DNA of 64,000 nt from Paramacrobiotus metropolitanus (lineage: Eukaryota > Tardigrada > Eutardigrada > Parachela > Macrobiotidae), in contig NW_026570223.1 of assembly GCF_019649055.1 (NCBI RefSeq), forward strand, positions 1,054,001 through 1,118,000, read 5' to 3'. The notes under the pieces are model-generated. The model was not told the DNA's origin and did no database searches. It was given only the letters and a program-made list of their open reading frames with translations. Positions 40,507 to 53,900 of this stretch are shown here, piece by piece. The translations under genes were made by a program, and so were the position numbers. Positions within the stretch are counted from its first letter, which is position 1. Every line of letters begins with the position of its first letter.

Positions 40507-42830
40507 TTAGCGGGTGATTTGGGGCAATCCAAACTCATCCACTTGAATGCCTTGCGGTGCACCCGGGGCGTAACTTTCCGCTCCGGGCTCCCGACTCGGC
40601 ACACCCGGAGCCTTGGCGGCCTGGTCCAGGTAGCTGGTGTCCTCATCCAGCGCCAGCTCATCGCCCAACGCCGCCAACTCTGTAAAAAAAGGAGTATATC
40701 AACTGAATCCACCGACATAATTGCAGACATGAAAGCCATGTTTGACTCTGCACTATGTTGTCTATGCAACCATAAAAAGTAAAGAAAACGAAATCAACAA
40801 GCTCACTAAAATTTTCATCGTCAAAATATATTATGCAAAATTGTAATAACTAGTTATCATCTTCACCTTAAAAATCTACAAAATATTAGTTCAACATGGT
40901 AATTTAATTGCTATCGAGCACCGAAACCAAAAAGGTGAAAAAAATATAAATGCAAATTACGTGCTTTCCTCGCACAGTAGCACAATAACACTGCCAAACG
41001 TGAGTTACTGCATTATCAAAAGCATTTAATTTTGTATACTGCCACTGCTCTACAACATATCTTAGACGATGCCCTCATCACAGCCCAACTGCGTTACAAT
41101 ATTTTAGACAACTAGTATCACTTATCAGAGGAACGCCAAAAGTAAACTCCAGATAAAAATAATTTCAGATCGAAATCGAAATAGGTAATACATTTTATAA
41201 TTAGCATGACATCAGAACTGGAAACTGCATGCTCCAAACTTCATGCTCCTTGAAAATTAAAAATAAATCCCAGAAGGGGATTTGTTCCCTTGGCGGCATT
41301 AAGTACCATAAAAAAGTGGCACAAACCGTTACCTGCTTCCAGATCATCTTCGTCAATCTCCGGCATGCCATATGACCGCGATAAAGCCTCCTGAACATCG
41401 TTGGCTTGATCCAGATAATCTGCTAACTCGTCTTGAACATCCTAAAAACGGGAAATGCTGAACAGAAACAAATTTTAACATCCGGCTTTCGAGAAATATA
41501 CACAAGACTCCATCTGTGACAGGCTTAAAGTACAGTAATCACAGTAAATATACACTAAAGTATAAAAAAGCAACATAAACGCCAAAATAATACTTTACAC
41601 CACACAATAAACTAAACGTTAGCCTAAATCGCTGCGTCGTGCTTTTTGAATTTTTTCAAAACCGATACAAATTAAATAAGTTTCACCCCCAACGACTGAG
41701 ACACGGAAAAAAGTACCACGAACTTTTGGTAAAAATTATCTCATACGCATTCGCATCGGGAAACCAGAAAAGGCTCGATTGTTTAATTAAATTTTCCAGT
41801 GGATGCTGCATTTTACCTCGATCTGGTTAATGTCCACTTGTTTATAGGCCTTCTTCATATCCTTGACGCCCACTTTCATAGCATCCAGCGTGGACTTGGT
41901 GTCTTTCAGCGTCTGTAAGGAGAAATTGGCCTGCTCCATGTTGAAGCTTTGCTGGGAGAGGTTGTCCCGCTGTGACTCGTACATTCGCTTCTGTTTCAGC
42001 ACGCGCAGAGCCTTCTGCTTGATGGCATTCTACAAAACGACAAACGCTGCACAGAACATCACCAACCATCTGTAAGATCACAACAAACCACAATAATATA
42101 CCCATAATATCGTAGTCCAAAAAAACTTTGATATTAATCTACTGAAAAATGATTAAGTCATGCATGTAACGATAAAGTACGCGAGCAACAAAATCCTGTA
42201 CCAGTAATTCAGCAAGTAATAATCAGCAAATAAATTGGAATTCCTGGCTGGAAAATACTTTTATTCAGTAACTACAGTACAAACGGCTTCGCCTGTTAGT
42301 AAAACAAAACTGTAACTTATAATTTTATACTCTTTATTTTACAGGCCAAAATGGAATTAATCCAGGATTCATTAAGCTTTATCATTCACTCCAGTTGATT
42401 AAGTGACATAAAAAAAGAGTCACGATAAAGTCGCAAGCCATAAAACTGACAAACTAAAAACATTCACTAATCAAGAAAATATGCGAGATTCATCAACTAA
42501 CTACTCGCTGCCGTAAATAGTAAACCAGAAAAAAAAATTCAAAAACTAAACAAAACTAATCAAGCTACCTTAGCAGGCCCGTCCCGCATCTTCTTCATCT
42601 GATCTTTATATTTATTCAGTTCTTCATCCAATTTCGATATCTTTTTTTCGATGGACTCTCCGCGACTATCCACCTATTCAAGAGCATCGTGCTTTCAGTT
42701 GAAAACACAGAAACCATGATCACAAATTCGTCAGCTATAGCAGATAATAGTCCATCCTTACATTGGATATCACATCCGTCAGATTAGGCGGAGGAGCCTT
42801 TGGTTTTCCCGTTCCAAATAAACGATTCAT
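40507..42830 (-). CDS. CHMP5: CHMP5 / Vps60, ESCRT-III subunit
   Basis: Five exons in phase: 42762-42830, 42569-42673, 41817-42029, 41333-41441 and 40507-40679 (222 aa; the human protein has 219). The protein starts [19 protein letters not shown], as in CHMP5, followed by the basic N-terminal helix region ([20 protein letters not shown]). The helical hairpin includes [20 protein letters not shown] and the [20 protein letters not shown] segment. The acidic C-terminal part ([19 protein letters not shown]) is the region that binds LIP5/VTA1 in known homologs. The protein ends [11 protein letters not shown]. Role from family knowledge: a late-acting ESCRT-III subunit on endosomes that, with LIP5/VTA1, regulates VPS4 during multivesicular-body sorting. 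It lies head to head with the p62 gene about 2 kb away, with no visible shared promoter. Confidence 0.96.
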
Positions 42831-44899
42831 CTTCGTTGACAATAAATACAAGAACCGCACTAAAATCACACTACCAGCAACGAGCAAATGTCGACGGGGC
42901 CTTCAAAGAATTTACTCGGTCATACGCCAAAAATCCCAATCGAAATACAACCGAGGAAATGCGAATCGACGACAAAGCCCTGAATCAGTAATCTGTAATC
43001 CACAAAACTCACAAGTCAGTCTAAAGTTAAGCCCTAAATCGTAAACCATAACCCACACTTACAGCCTATTATCCTTTAACGATCTTAGAGTTTTTTTTCG
43101 GAAATTGTGGATAAAAATCATAAAATCCTAACGAATTTTCTCCCGAATATAAAAAAAGTAAGGTGTAAACTTAAAGAGTAATAAACTAAATAAAGCCAGT
43201 AAAAGTGAAAGTAAAGTTAAACTGTAAAACTTAAAAGTTGTGAAACTTGAAAAACTTTTTGCGTGTGATCGGATCGGATCAGTTCAGCTTAATCTGGCGA
43301 GCAGGCAGAGAAACGAAGCAAGGCTGATGAATCATCCATTTATACCGATAACATACAGAATATGGCGTTTTACTTGGTTTTACGTTTAATTACAGGAAGC
43401 GCTATCAACATGATGTCATTAAGCAAATACACAAGAGCTTTAATTTTACTATCGGTGAATCGGTATACTAAATTTTCACCCTGGAAAAAAACTTGGGAAA
43501 ATGTTCGTAATTGCGGTAACAATTAGCGCAACTTAAAGCTGCTAAAACGATATTAAAAATCACAAAGAGAATGTATAGTCACAACTTATCGAAAAAGTAC
43601 ACCGACGTCTATTTTATTTTCATTTTATTTATTTATCTAGTATTTATGTTTATTCTTATTATTCAATCAGCAGCATTATATTGATACTCATTGGTATGCA
43701 AAAAATTATAATTTTTAGAACCTGCTGACTTTAATTTGTTACTACTAACTAGTACTAAGTGCATCGTAACTCGTAAGCAAACATCGAAAAGAATAAAGAA
43801 TACGAACACAATTTGTAAAAACATCAGATCCACAGCGCGTATCTGAAAATTTCTAAGGATGTCCTTAAACCGAATTAATTTTGTAAGAAGAACCGCTTTA
43901 CCGCATTATTTTATTTTTAAAAGAAGAAATCAACTACTGTACTAGATGATTAATATCTATATACAGTACAATACAGCTACAATTAAATTAATCTTTTGTT
44001 GTAATGATATTCAAAATCAATTATTAGGTGCATGCAGATATAGATATGATGCAATGCAGTTATCTCAAATGCACACATTAAAATAAACTGTTCTCAACAT
44101 TTTTCAGTTAACTTTAAGGATTGCTGGTATCAATGCAGTTAACGTTACCGTATCAAGGAAAAACAGTAAAGTAGCGATTTTTGACGTTAACGTTTCGACA
44201 AATTATTCTCGATATTTACCAAAAATTAAAATTTTGTTTCATATTATTACTGAACGCACTGTGTGCCTGCCCATAGACAACGATTCGAGCTTGAAAATGT
44301 TTGAAAATTTCAGTTGAAGCAATTCAGTAAAAATCTAAAATTCCATACGATATCTACAGATATTCTAAAACCGCTAACAAAAAATATTTTTGTATACTTA
44401 ATAATTTAATATTGACTATCCGTCAATGCGAAATGACATGGAAAATGTAAAAACGCTACTGTCATAATTGCAGCAATTCTGGGCTATTCTCGACTGTTCG
44501 ACTGTGTGGTAATAGCACGGTCCCTCTAAGTATACGGCTTGTACTTTCTGTGGTAATAGCGCTTACAGTGGGCGATCATATGGATGTACGAGATGACTCA
44601 TACAGAATACTATGAAAGCTAATTTTTGATTGGCTTGCATGGCATAGCCCCCACCCGCTGTACTGTCTTTTACCAACGTTACATTGCAGAATGCCGGTTC
44701 ATGCTGAATCATCCACGTCATGGTCAAATTTCGCATTTTCGTATATAAACCCAGAATGTTTTTACCAAACTCACATCACTTCTCCTCAACAATCTTTTTA
44801 TTCAGTACACTTTTTGAGCCTTTGAATCCGTTTTTCCAAATTTCAGTACGAGTTGGTTTATGTTAGTGAGCTGTTTTACTTCTGCTTACGTTTTACAAC
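42831..44899. other. AT-rich spacer between CHMP5 and p62
   Basis: The first bases after 42830 are CHMP5 5' flank. I see no gene or structured RNA. Short frames at 42763-43044 overlap CHMP5 exon 1 on the other strand and are shadows. Confidence 0.5.
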
Positions 44900-46546
44900 A
44901 TGTCTCTTCAAGTAAAACTGTACACTCCGTCGGGCGAAATCCGCCGATTCAACTTGGACGGCAACGCCACATTTTCCGCACTGCAGCAGCGTATTCGAGA
45001 TTTGACCGGAAACGATAACTTGCGCCTGTTTTGGCAAGGTACGTAGCAGCCTAGCAGGTCTAAAAATTGCTCTACTACAGACATCTATCTGTACATTGTA
45101 GAGGTATTGTACAATATGCTATATATATCATGTCTGGTAAAAAAATTAACGCGGTTGTTTGGATTTTTAGATAATACAGTCATAGTACCTAGTTTACCAT
45201 TTATCATAACACAAGCCTTATGTTGTACACATTTATAAATTATTTAATAGTTGGCTGAATTTTTATCAATTTTTGTTGCGCAGTTATTATACTGAATATT
45301 TCCGTCTACGTCTTTAACGATTATTATTGTTCTGAAATTTTTGTTATCGCAGATTCCGAAGGTGATTTCGTGATTTGCGGATCGGACGATGAGTTTAATG
45401 AAGCCAAATCCATGCATAAGCCGGGCAATCCCCTGCGCATTTTCGCCAAGCCAGGCCGCCCGACGGCCTCGGAAAACGTTCATCAGCGCGTGACCTGTGA
45501 CGGATGTCGTGGTGCAGTGGCTGGTACGCGCTACAAATGTCTGGAATGCCCCGATTACGATTTATGTGAGAAATGTATGGGAGAGCGGCAACATGCCCAG
45601 CACGATATGCTGGCCATCCGCACACCGGGAACGCATGCATGGAAGGTAAGCCGCTTATTCAAAATAGCACCAAAAATAAATTAGACGAACGCTAATTTAT
45701 TTTTTTTGGCAAACGCAGCGCAAATTTGATTTTACAAATTATCTGCATAGGTTTTTATTAGCACCTCATTCAGAGTTTTTCATTGATGGTTACAATTGTA
45801 ATATGTTGCATACAATAATCAGTAATGTCCTTTACGCACTTTTTACATTACTATAATTATTTTTGTTTTTCTTCCAGAAAGCCTTTGCTCAGGGATACGG
45901 CAACCGTGCCGGTTTCCGCCCTGCCGGATGTCCTCGTTTCGCTCGTCCCGGTTGTGGACCGTGTCGCCCACCGAACTGCGGACCATTCCAACCGGGTACC
46001 ATCCCGCCTTTTGTCCGTCACATGATGGAAACTTTTGGACCGGTCATCGACAAAACCGTGGAAATGGACATTGACCTTAACAAACCACTGCAAGAAGTCA
46101 TCGGTGACGTGGCCAAAAACATTACGGAGGCACTGAACACGGTCAGCCAGTCGGCGGAAACTGAACGCCAACAGGAGCCAAAACAGGCGACCACCACCGA
46201 GGAGAAGAAACAGGAGCAGGAGACGGCGGACTTTGTCACCGCGATGGCCAGCGCCGTAGCTGATGCCGTCAACGTGGTGAGCGATGCGTTGAAGGAGGTC
46301 ATCCCGGAGGCGGAAAACGGGTGGACCCATCTGCAGCCCGAACCGGCCGCCTCCCAGTCGCAGACAGAAGAGCCGCAGCCCAGCACCTCGAAAAGCGAAG
46401 AGAAGCCGGTGCAGTCGGAAGGCAGCATTGAAGCCGCGCTGCGTGCCATGGAGGAGATGGGATTTCCCAATGAGGGCAACTTGCTGCGCCGTTTACTGAT
46501 TAACTACAAAGGAGATATTTCCCGTGTGCTGGACTCCATTAAGTAA
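44900..46546 (+). CDS. SQSTM1: p62/sequestosome-1 autophagy receptor
   Basis: Three exons in phase: 44900-45038, 45353-45645 and 45878-46546 (366 aa). A PB1 domain spans residues 3-80, with the basic pair in EIRRF and the acidic OPCA-type motif DSEGDFVICGSDDEF. A ZZ zinc finger spans about 92-135 (CDGC..YKCLECPDYDLCEKC..HDM). A Cys/Pro-rich stretch covers 160-180. A LIR-type motif GWTHL lies at 292-296, preceded by acidic residues, and a UBA domain at about 325-366 has MGFPNEG. This order matches p62/Ref(2)P. The protein polymerises through PB1, binds ubiquitinated cargo by UBA and ATG8 proteins by the LIR. I see no KEAP1-binding STGE motif, so the vertebrate NRF2 link may be absent. It is shorter than human p62 (440 aa), with the LIR only about 30 residues from the UBA. 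Confidence 0.96.
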
Positions 46547-47918
46547 AATACTTCTTCAATGACAATCACGATTACCTATAATTTGGTATGACTACGATAT
46601 TTTTTGTGTCAGTACTTTGTATAATACAAAAAGATGTTCATTTGGCCTGTCGCTTAACAGTCATCCCACTTTTGCTGTCATGATTACGGTAGATAACTGC
46701 GTCAAATTAAAACGTCGCCGCTATCTACCGCCGCAAAATATTTCTCTGTATAAACTTATCCACTCGTGATTTGTTTACTGTAGTGCACTGGCATGTTATT
46801 AAGGACAATAAAAAATGCGAATTTGTTTTTGTTGTTCATGTGGTTTAAAAGTACGACTCTGGTACTTCCCTTTACCTGCATTAATCAATAAGAGTAAAGC
46901 ACGGCAATTTTAAAATATTGTAATTAAACCCCAAAGATATGCTACAAAAAACCAACAATATTGCTTTGGCAACAGTTTCTTCATACGAAATCTATTGCAT
47001 AACATTTTTTTGGTGAAAAATACAAATTAATGTTTCAGTAAACGTTGCCATAGCATTACAGGAGAACAAACGCAGTACAGTGCAGGAAGTGCATGGGAAG
47101 TGCTTTTACATAATTTACCGCGACACCGGAACCAGAGCTTCCATAACAGTTATTATCGACGCATGTAAACACCAACTGCAAGTCAATATTGTACAGCTGT
47201 ATTGGCGTCCTGTATGAGGACCTCTCAATCACTTTTTCTTAATTTGAAAGACCTTGTTCTGTTACTTTTCGTGATGGTCTTGTTGGTGACAAGTTTCCGA
47301 AACTACAATAAAAACTTCTGTTGAAACATCCTAAATGCTATTGCAGCGGTTGGAGTATGCGTGTATATGGTTTGGTTGCTTATCGTATACATGTAATTAT
47401 TATACCACAACGTCTTTATTTTTGTCCTTGAGGTTGTTTACGAAATGACAACTGTCTCTTGGCTCCACTTAATTTGCCGGAACCTTTTGTGAGAAACACC
47501 AGGTACTGTAGTACATACCTCTACGTACCACCTGATAAAACTGCCCAAACACATGATAATGGTCGCCGGCAAAAGATACGGTACAAGTATCGATCGGTTA
47601 CCTGTTTCGTAAAGGAACATATGCAGTCCCGCTTTCTTGGTCTATCGATTGCTTACATATATACACCATTCCCTAAACCCAGGATTCAATAGTCGAAATT
47701 CCAATAACGCCCGACAATGATGCGGCGCATTAATTTTATTGATCAAAAAACGAAGCAGCGAGTCCATGATCATGGTTTACGCCGTCAAAAACTATTTCAT
47801 TTTCAGCAGCGCTTTGAAGAGTTGCCACACTGAATGCCCATGAACTGCCAAAAAAATTGCGTCTGCCAAGCTTCTTATCACAGAGATGCAATAGATATTT
47901 ATTACACCGTTTCCCACC
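46547..47918. other. Spacer between p62 and IFT172
   Basis: An AATAAA signal near 46807 could end the p62 transcript. I see no gene. Frames at 47438-47692 overlap on opposite strands and are not supported. Confidence 0.5.
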
Positions 47919-50900
47919 ATGAAGATACAATTCCAAAAAACCTTAGGAACACGCAAGATCAACAAACAGGTAAGCGCATCGAATCCATGCAGCCCTTAAT
48001 TCCATCCAAAGCCGGTCAGTTTTTAGGGAGAAATTTTTCCCATCCAAGCCGTGGCATGGGCTCCTAACAACAAGCGCTTAGCATTCTGTGATGATGACCG
48101 ATCTGTATGGGTATACGGTGACGATGGGGAATATCATTTTCATTTTCCCACCAAACCCGTCGAAAAAGAGGTACGATATTATTATTATACAGGAGAAAGC
48201 TGTTTCTGGTGCGCCTGAAAGTCTGGAAAACTTTGTGGTGCCTGAAAATTATCTGGAAGACTGGAAGGCCTCGAATTGCTTACTTCGTTATATTTTTAGT
48301 TTGGCAAGAACAGTTTTATCGTAACATGTATGGATTTCGCTCCCGACTCGTTGCGACTTGCTGTTGGGCAAAGCGACGAAGTGGTTTACGTTTACCGACT
48401 GCCCAAAGAACGGTAACCGTAGCTTAAACTTACATAGCTGCGTTTAACATATACATTTACATCGAGGTTACAATTTGGTATATAACTCGATATACAGAGG
48501 TTAGTAATTTGCATTATAACAGAGACAAAAGTGAGCTCGCGGTCGTCGGGAAATACGCACAATTCAGTCCGGTAACGTGCTTGCTGTGGACCAGCCGCGG
48601 AACGCTTGTGTATGGTCTTCAGGATGGAAAGGTTGGTTTTCAATAGGAACTTGACAAGCATAACGGCTTGTATGCGGGTTCATCCAATTGTTTTTATGCT
48701 GTTTGTTATCAAAATGTAGCGCATGCGTACGCTAAGTATATAATTTCAACCACAATTCCTACATACGTAACGTTTATGAAAATATTTTGTTCGTCGACAT
48801 CCGTTGGCGAAGTTATATATGCACAGACTGGGATGGTCTTGTACTTTGTAGTATAGTGGCTGATCCATTTATGCGTGCGCATAGTTAATGAACACCGTTC
48901 ACAGCCAGTAACTATGCTATTTGAAGATTTTTTAACGGCTCGAGTATGCAGGCTAATTTAATTTGTGGTGAAGAAATGCAAAAAATTCGTTTTTTGCGGT
49001 TTCATTTTCGTTACATCTTTTTAATTCGGTACGATTGCTGATTTTGCAGATTAGATGTGCTTCCGGGAGCAAAAACTCGGATACCTTGCACCAAACCGAC
49101 GTTACTGTTGTGCAAGTGTTAGCAAAGTAAAAAGAATATCAGTAAAAAAGTTGTTGACTGTTCATTAACAAGCTGGCCGGATTTTTCGCAATTACACCGC
49201 TCCCCAATGTTTCAGCCAAGCTGGAACCGTGCTGGTCTCCGCACATAACGATGGCTCCATTTTCACGTACGTCCTCGATAACGAGACCTTTCAACACGCC
49301 AAGAAAATCCTCACATCGCCGCGACCCACTTCCTGTGTGACGTTTGCCGGGGATTCCTTGTTGATCGCCACATCCGACAGTGTGGTCACCGTGTATGATC
49401 TGACTGGCAAGAGGCTGCAGGAGATCGCGGCCCCCACTCAAGGGAGATCATGGCAGCCGATGACGGCGGCTGCCGCCCCCAACGGACAGTACGCCGTGTT
49501 TGCCGCGTTTGACCGATTGCGACTGTTCAGCTTTGTCTCGCGGAAAGGCACCTGGGTAGAAAATGATCCGGTTGTCGTGGAGAACTTGTACCTGGTGCCG
49601 GCTTTAAGCTGGAAGAAAGACGGAACGAAATTGCTAGCAGTAAGTATTTCACAAATTTCAGCTACCTTTCGGAGATCATTTAACTGAAAACGTTAGTATA
49701 CCAAATATTTTTAGTCGTCCTTGTTCGGTGTTGTGGACATGTTCGATTGCGCATTACGGAAACGGTTAACTCAGGACAAATACGAAATTACACACATTGC
49801 CGGAGATCAAGTTTTGATTCGTGATATCGCGTCGGATAAACGGTTCTCTCTGCGCAGCGAATCCGGCGCGGGTATCAACAAAGTGGCGGTGCTGAAAGAC
49901 TTCCCTTTGGCCGTTGCCAGTACTTCGACGCATTTGATCCTGATGAGCATGGAGGATGGTGCAACAAGCGAGGTCGGTGATTATACAATATTTCCGTATG
50001 CTTCGTTACTGTGTTTCTCAGCATTCGGTGCTACTTGTTTGCTGTTTGTCACTCAATGGTTTCTTGGACTGTGACCACACCACTTTCCCCAACCGCGTTG
50101 TGCAACATGGATGGAGAAACTTGTTGTGATCACGCGCCAAAATAACGACCGAACAGCATATTCAAAAAGTAGCGCTTGCTACTGTGGAAAAGCAGTATAC
50201 TGTATGTAATCAGGAGCCGGATGTTGTACAAACGCGCGTAAAAATTCCTTCAATTCAGTACTTCCGTTCTGTTGTAATCTGCTAGCGGTATTCGTATTAC
50301 AAAAGTCTGGACAAGTGCAGGCTGCCAGTGCCGTAACGAGTGCAGTTTAGCCGTAACAATAATACCACAGCATTTAAAGCCTATACTAGGGTAGTATTCA
50401 AAGCCTGTGGTAAATTGCTCAAGTGCGCACACTGCACTTTTTGAATTCTGCTGTGACGGAGATCTGTCGTGTTTTTGTTTTGATGTTTCTATGGCTATTT
50501 CTTTGTGAAGCGGTAGTCTACCGACTCTACCCTCCTTGTACAGGAGCAATCCTGATTGTTGTAAACGTTAAGAAGAATAAGCAAACAAACGAACAAACTG
50601 TGTACAGTACGAGTATACTGTACGTACAATCCTTTTAGCACTTCTGTATTGATCAGGCTTTCATACAACTGGCGCATTTGTCTCTTTATTTTTTATGTTG
50701 GATGATTATCGGAAAATGGCTGCAGGTGTCGTGGAACTGGAAATCCTCACCGGATATGAAACCCAGCTTCCATTTGGACGGTCACGGCTGTGTAGTGTAT
50801 TACGACAACAAGCTGTCCGTCATCGAGCTGTGGCGCAACGAAGTCCTCGTCACCGTGGCCACTCCCAACTTCTACAGCCGCTTTTTCAGTCTGCAGATGA

Positions 50901-53900
50901 ACAGCAATCCCAAGGTGTTCGTCTGTCTGCCCAATCGGAAAACCCTTCGTGTGACCGATCTAAACCGGCAGCAAACCGTCGCCACCATGAAGCACGATAT
51001 CGACCTGGATTGGGTCACGTTGAACAATGCCGGCACAGTGGTGGTGGCCCGGGATGTGCGGTACGCGGTGATGCTGTTCTTTGTGGGGAGCAAGGACAAA
51101 ATGGTGATGTGCCAGCGCTCGACATTTGTGGAACTGGTGCAGGGAACTGACACGTTGGTGGTGCAGGAAGATAAAATGATGAGAGTGTGGTCGAATATTT
51201 CCGATGGGAAAGATGGCAAAGATGCCATGGCTGAGCAAAAAAAGCCAATCGAGGTAATAACTATTCCGTTTAGAACTTTTAAAAAATTTTAAGTTTGATT
51301 TAATTAAATTTTCAAGTACGGTACTTACTTAAATTATTGTTAATTCGAATTTGTCATAAAAATTATCTATTCGGGGAAACCTGTTTTGCAATATTCGCAG
51401 TTATTAGCTAAATATTGTGTATTCACTTCGTATTTTTTACTTTGCTCATTTTTGATAGTGTCGCAAACCATTTCGATAACTTCGTGAAAGTAAAACCATT
51501 TACAGGGGAAAATCTCCGAAATTGTGCAGCGAAGCGGTCAGATTATTGTGCAAGTGCAAAACGGGGATGAGATTGTCACCCATGTCCTGGAAGACGATAG
51601 CGGTCAGTTCGACAATGCTCTCAAGAGACTGGATTTGGACCGGGCTTTCGCTTATTGGACCGCCACACCGGAATCGCCCGTGAAGGAATCCAATTTTCAA
51701 ACTCTGATTATCAAGTGTCTGGATAACCGGAACTTTCAACTGGCCGAACGAGTGTTTGCCTCGCGAAAAGATCCCCGTGAGAAAGATATTAAGGATCTAG
51801 TGGCACGGACCCAAAGCCTGCAGAAGGAGCATAATCGACCGTTGGAGGAAATTTTGGGCCATTATACGGTGAAGTGCGTACTGCTGTTTCAAAACATAAC
51901 ACTCTTTAGTTTAACAACTTTGCGTAGAATAGTGTCACCAGTTTCCTTCCCATGGCAGTTCTTGGTCGATTTTAGTACCGCGAAGCATTTGTCATTTTGA
52001 CACTGGCTGATCAAAAGTACTGCAGCCTGATTTTTGCTAATCGATTGAAACTTTAATAATAATAATAAATTGGCTTGGTCCTGTTTTTGTCCTTTTCTAA
52101 AATACTTAGATCGGAGCAAGTAACGCCTGTTTTTCGTGGTAGCAAAAACCCACACCGCACCCACAAACGAAAGTGTTCTGAAACCAAAAGCGAAGCGAAT
52201 ATGAGGAAATTTTTCGTTTTTAGAGCGAACATTGAGCGACTGAAAGGCGATTTTTCCGCTGCCGAGAAGATCTTACTAGCCCAGCGAGATCACAAGCGCG
52301 CCATCGTCATGCAAAGCAACGCCGAGAACTACGTGCGGGCTTTACAGGTGGCGCAGGAGTACGAACCAGCTCTCGTTCCGGACCTGGTGACAAAGTACCA
52401 ATCCCAACTGACCAAGGAAAATAAGATAGGACCACTAGGACTGATCCTGGCGTACACCGGACATCTGGGCGAAGCGGCCAATTTGTATCTGGCTCCGCCT
52501 TTTAAACCGCTGGAAGCCTATCGTTTGGTGGTTGCCTATCCGGAGACTGTCAAAACTGCGGAGGGCAAGGTGCTACTGGATCAGTTAGTGCCGGTGTTGC
52601 GAAAAAGCGGTCTGTGGGAGATGGTGGGAAGGGTGTCTGAACTGCGAGGTGAAGTGGACGCAGCACTGGAGGCGTACCGTAAAGGTCACATTTATGAACA
52701 TGGTGAGTGGCTGATCGTATAATACTTTAAGCCAGTCCATGTTTAGCCTTTGTTTATGCGGAAACTATGTTACTCATTTAATACTGTGTGATAGCTGACT
52801 ATAATGTTGCACAAAATGGCAACGGAAATGTAAACTAAACTTTATAAGCAAATGGGTGGCCACAGTGGGTCGTGTGTTGTCTTACGGCCAAGTATGTTTC
52901 AAACTTACCCAAATTCTAAAATTATTTACTAATTTACCATGTTTTAGTCGTGGGTATTTATTTTTTAAATGGGTTAGCAACAGGAAGTGTATTTTAAGAG
53001 AAAAAAAAACATTTATCCTGCCAGTGGAAAGCAGTGCTTCAGTTTGCGTTATAATAATTCCTGTTTATGTGGTGTAGTCACTTGAAAAATAACAACGCAG
53101 CCATTATATTAATGGTATTTTCAGCCATTGAATATGCGCGACAACACCGACCGGAAGACGTAGTACCACTGGAGACCGAATGTGCGCGGTACTTGGTCGG
53201 TATTCGGAAGTGGCAGGATGCCATATCGCACTTCATTGAAGGTAGTCCATCTTGTAATGTTTTCCGTTTTTACCATAACCATCCGCCTGCGGCTGTTAGG
53301 TATTTGCGCAGCCTTTGATCGAAATATATATTTTTCTGGTAATTTACTCTACTAAACTGCAAAGTTGCAACGTTAGTTGCTGAAAATTCGTATAAGTTTA
53401 AGAATACAGTAAATGTTATATAATATGCGGCCAAAATAGTGGACAGTGGACACAGTTTAACGTATTGCAATCGCAGCGTATGGGATTTAGCCGGAGCTAA
53501 CCACTCACACATCGCATCTCTTAACGGACAGTTTATGAATACAGTTATGAATAGAATTATATTTTTAAAATCCCTGTAATTTTTCTTTCCGGGATATTAA
53601 AATTTCTAAATTTGTTTTTCCGTTTATATTAATATGTTTGGTCATAAAAATATACAGAGCATGCACATGCTCATAGTATAATTATGCGCTTTCTATTATA
53701 ATTATGGCAGTTTCTGTTATACGGCAGTGGCAGTAGTAAGTTCTAGAGATGGCAACGGCTTAGCCGAGGCCGGCTAAGCCGCGGCTTAGCCGGCTATTGG
53801 CCAGCCGGCTGACGGTTTTTGCGAGCCGTAGCCGACGTCAGGCCGGCTGCTTAAGCCGGCTGAGACTTCAGCCAGCCGCGGCTTAGCCGGCGGCCGACTC

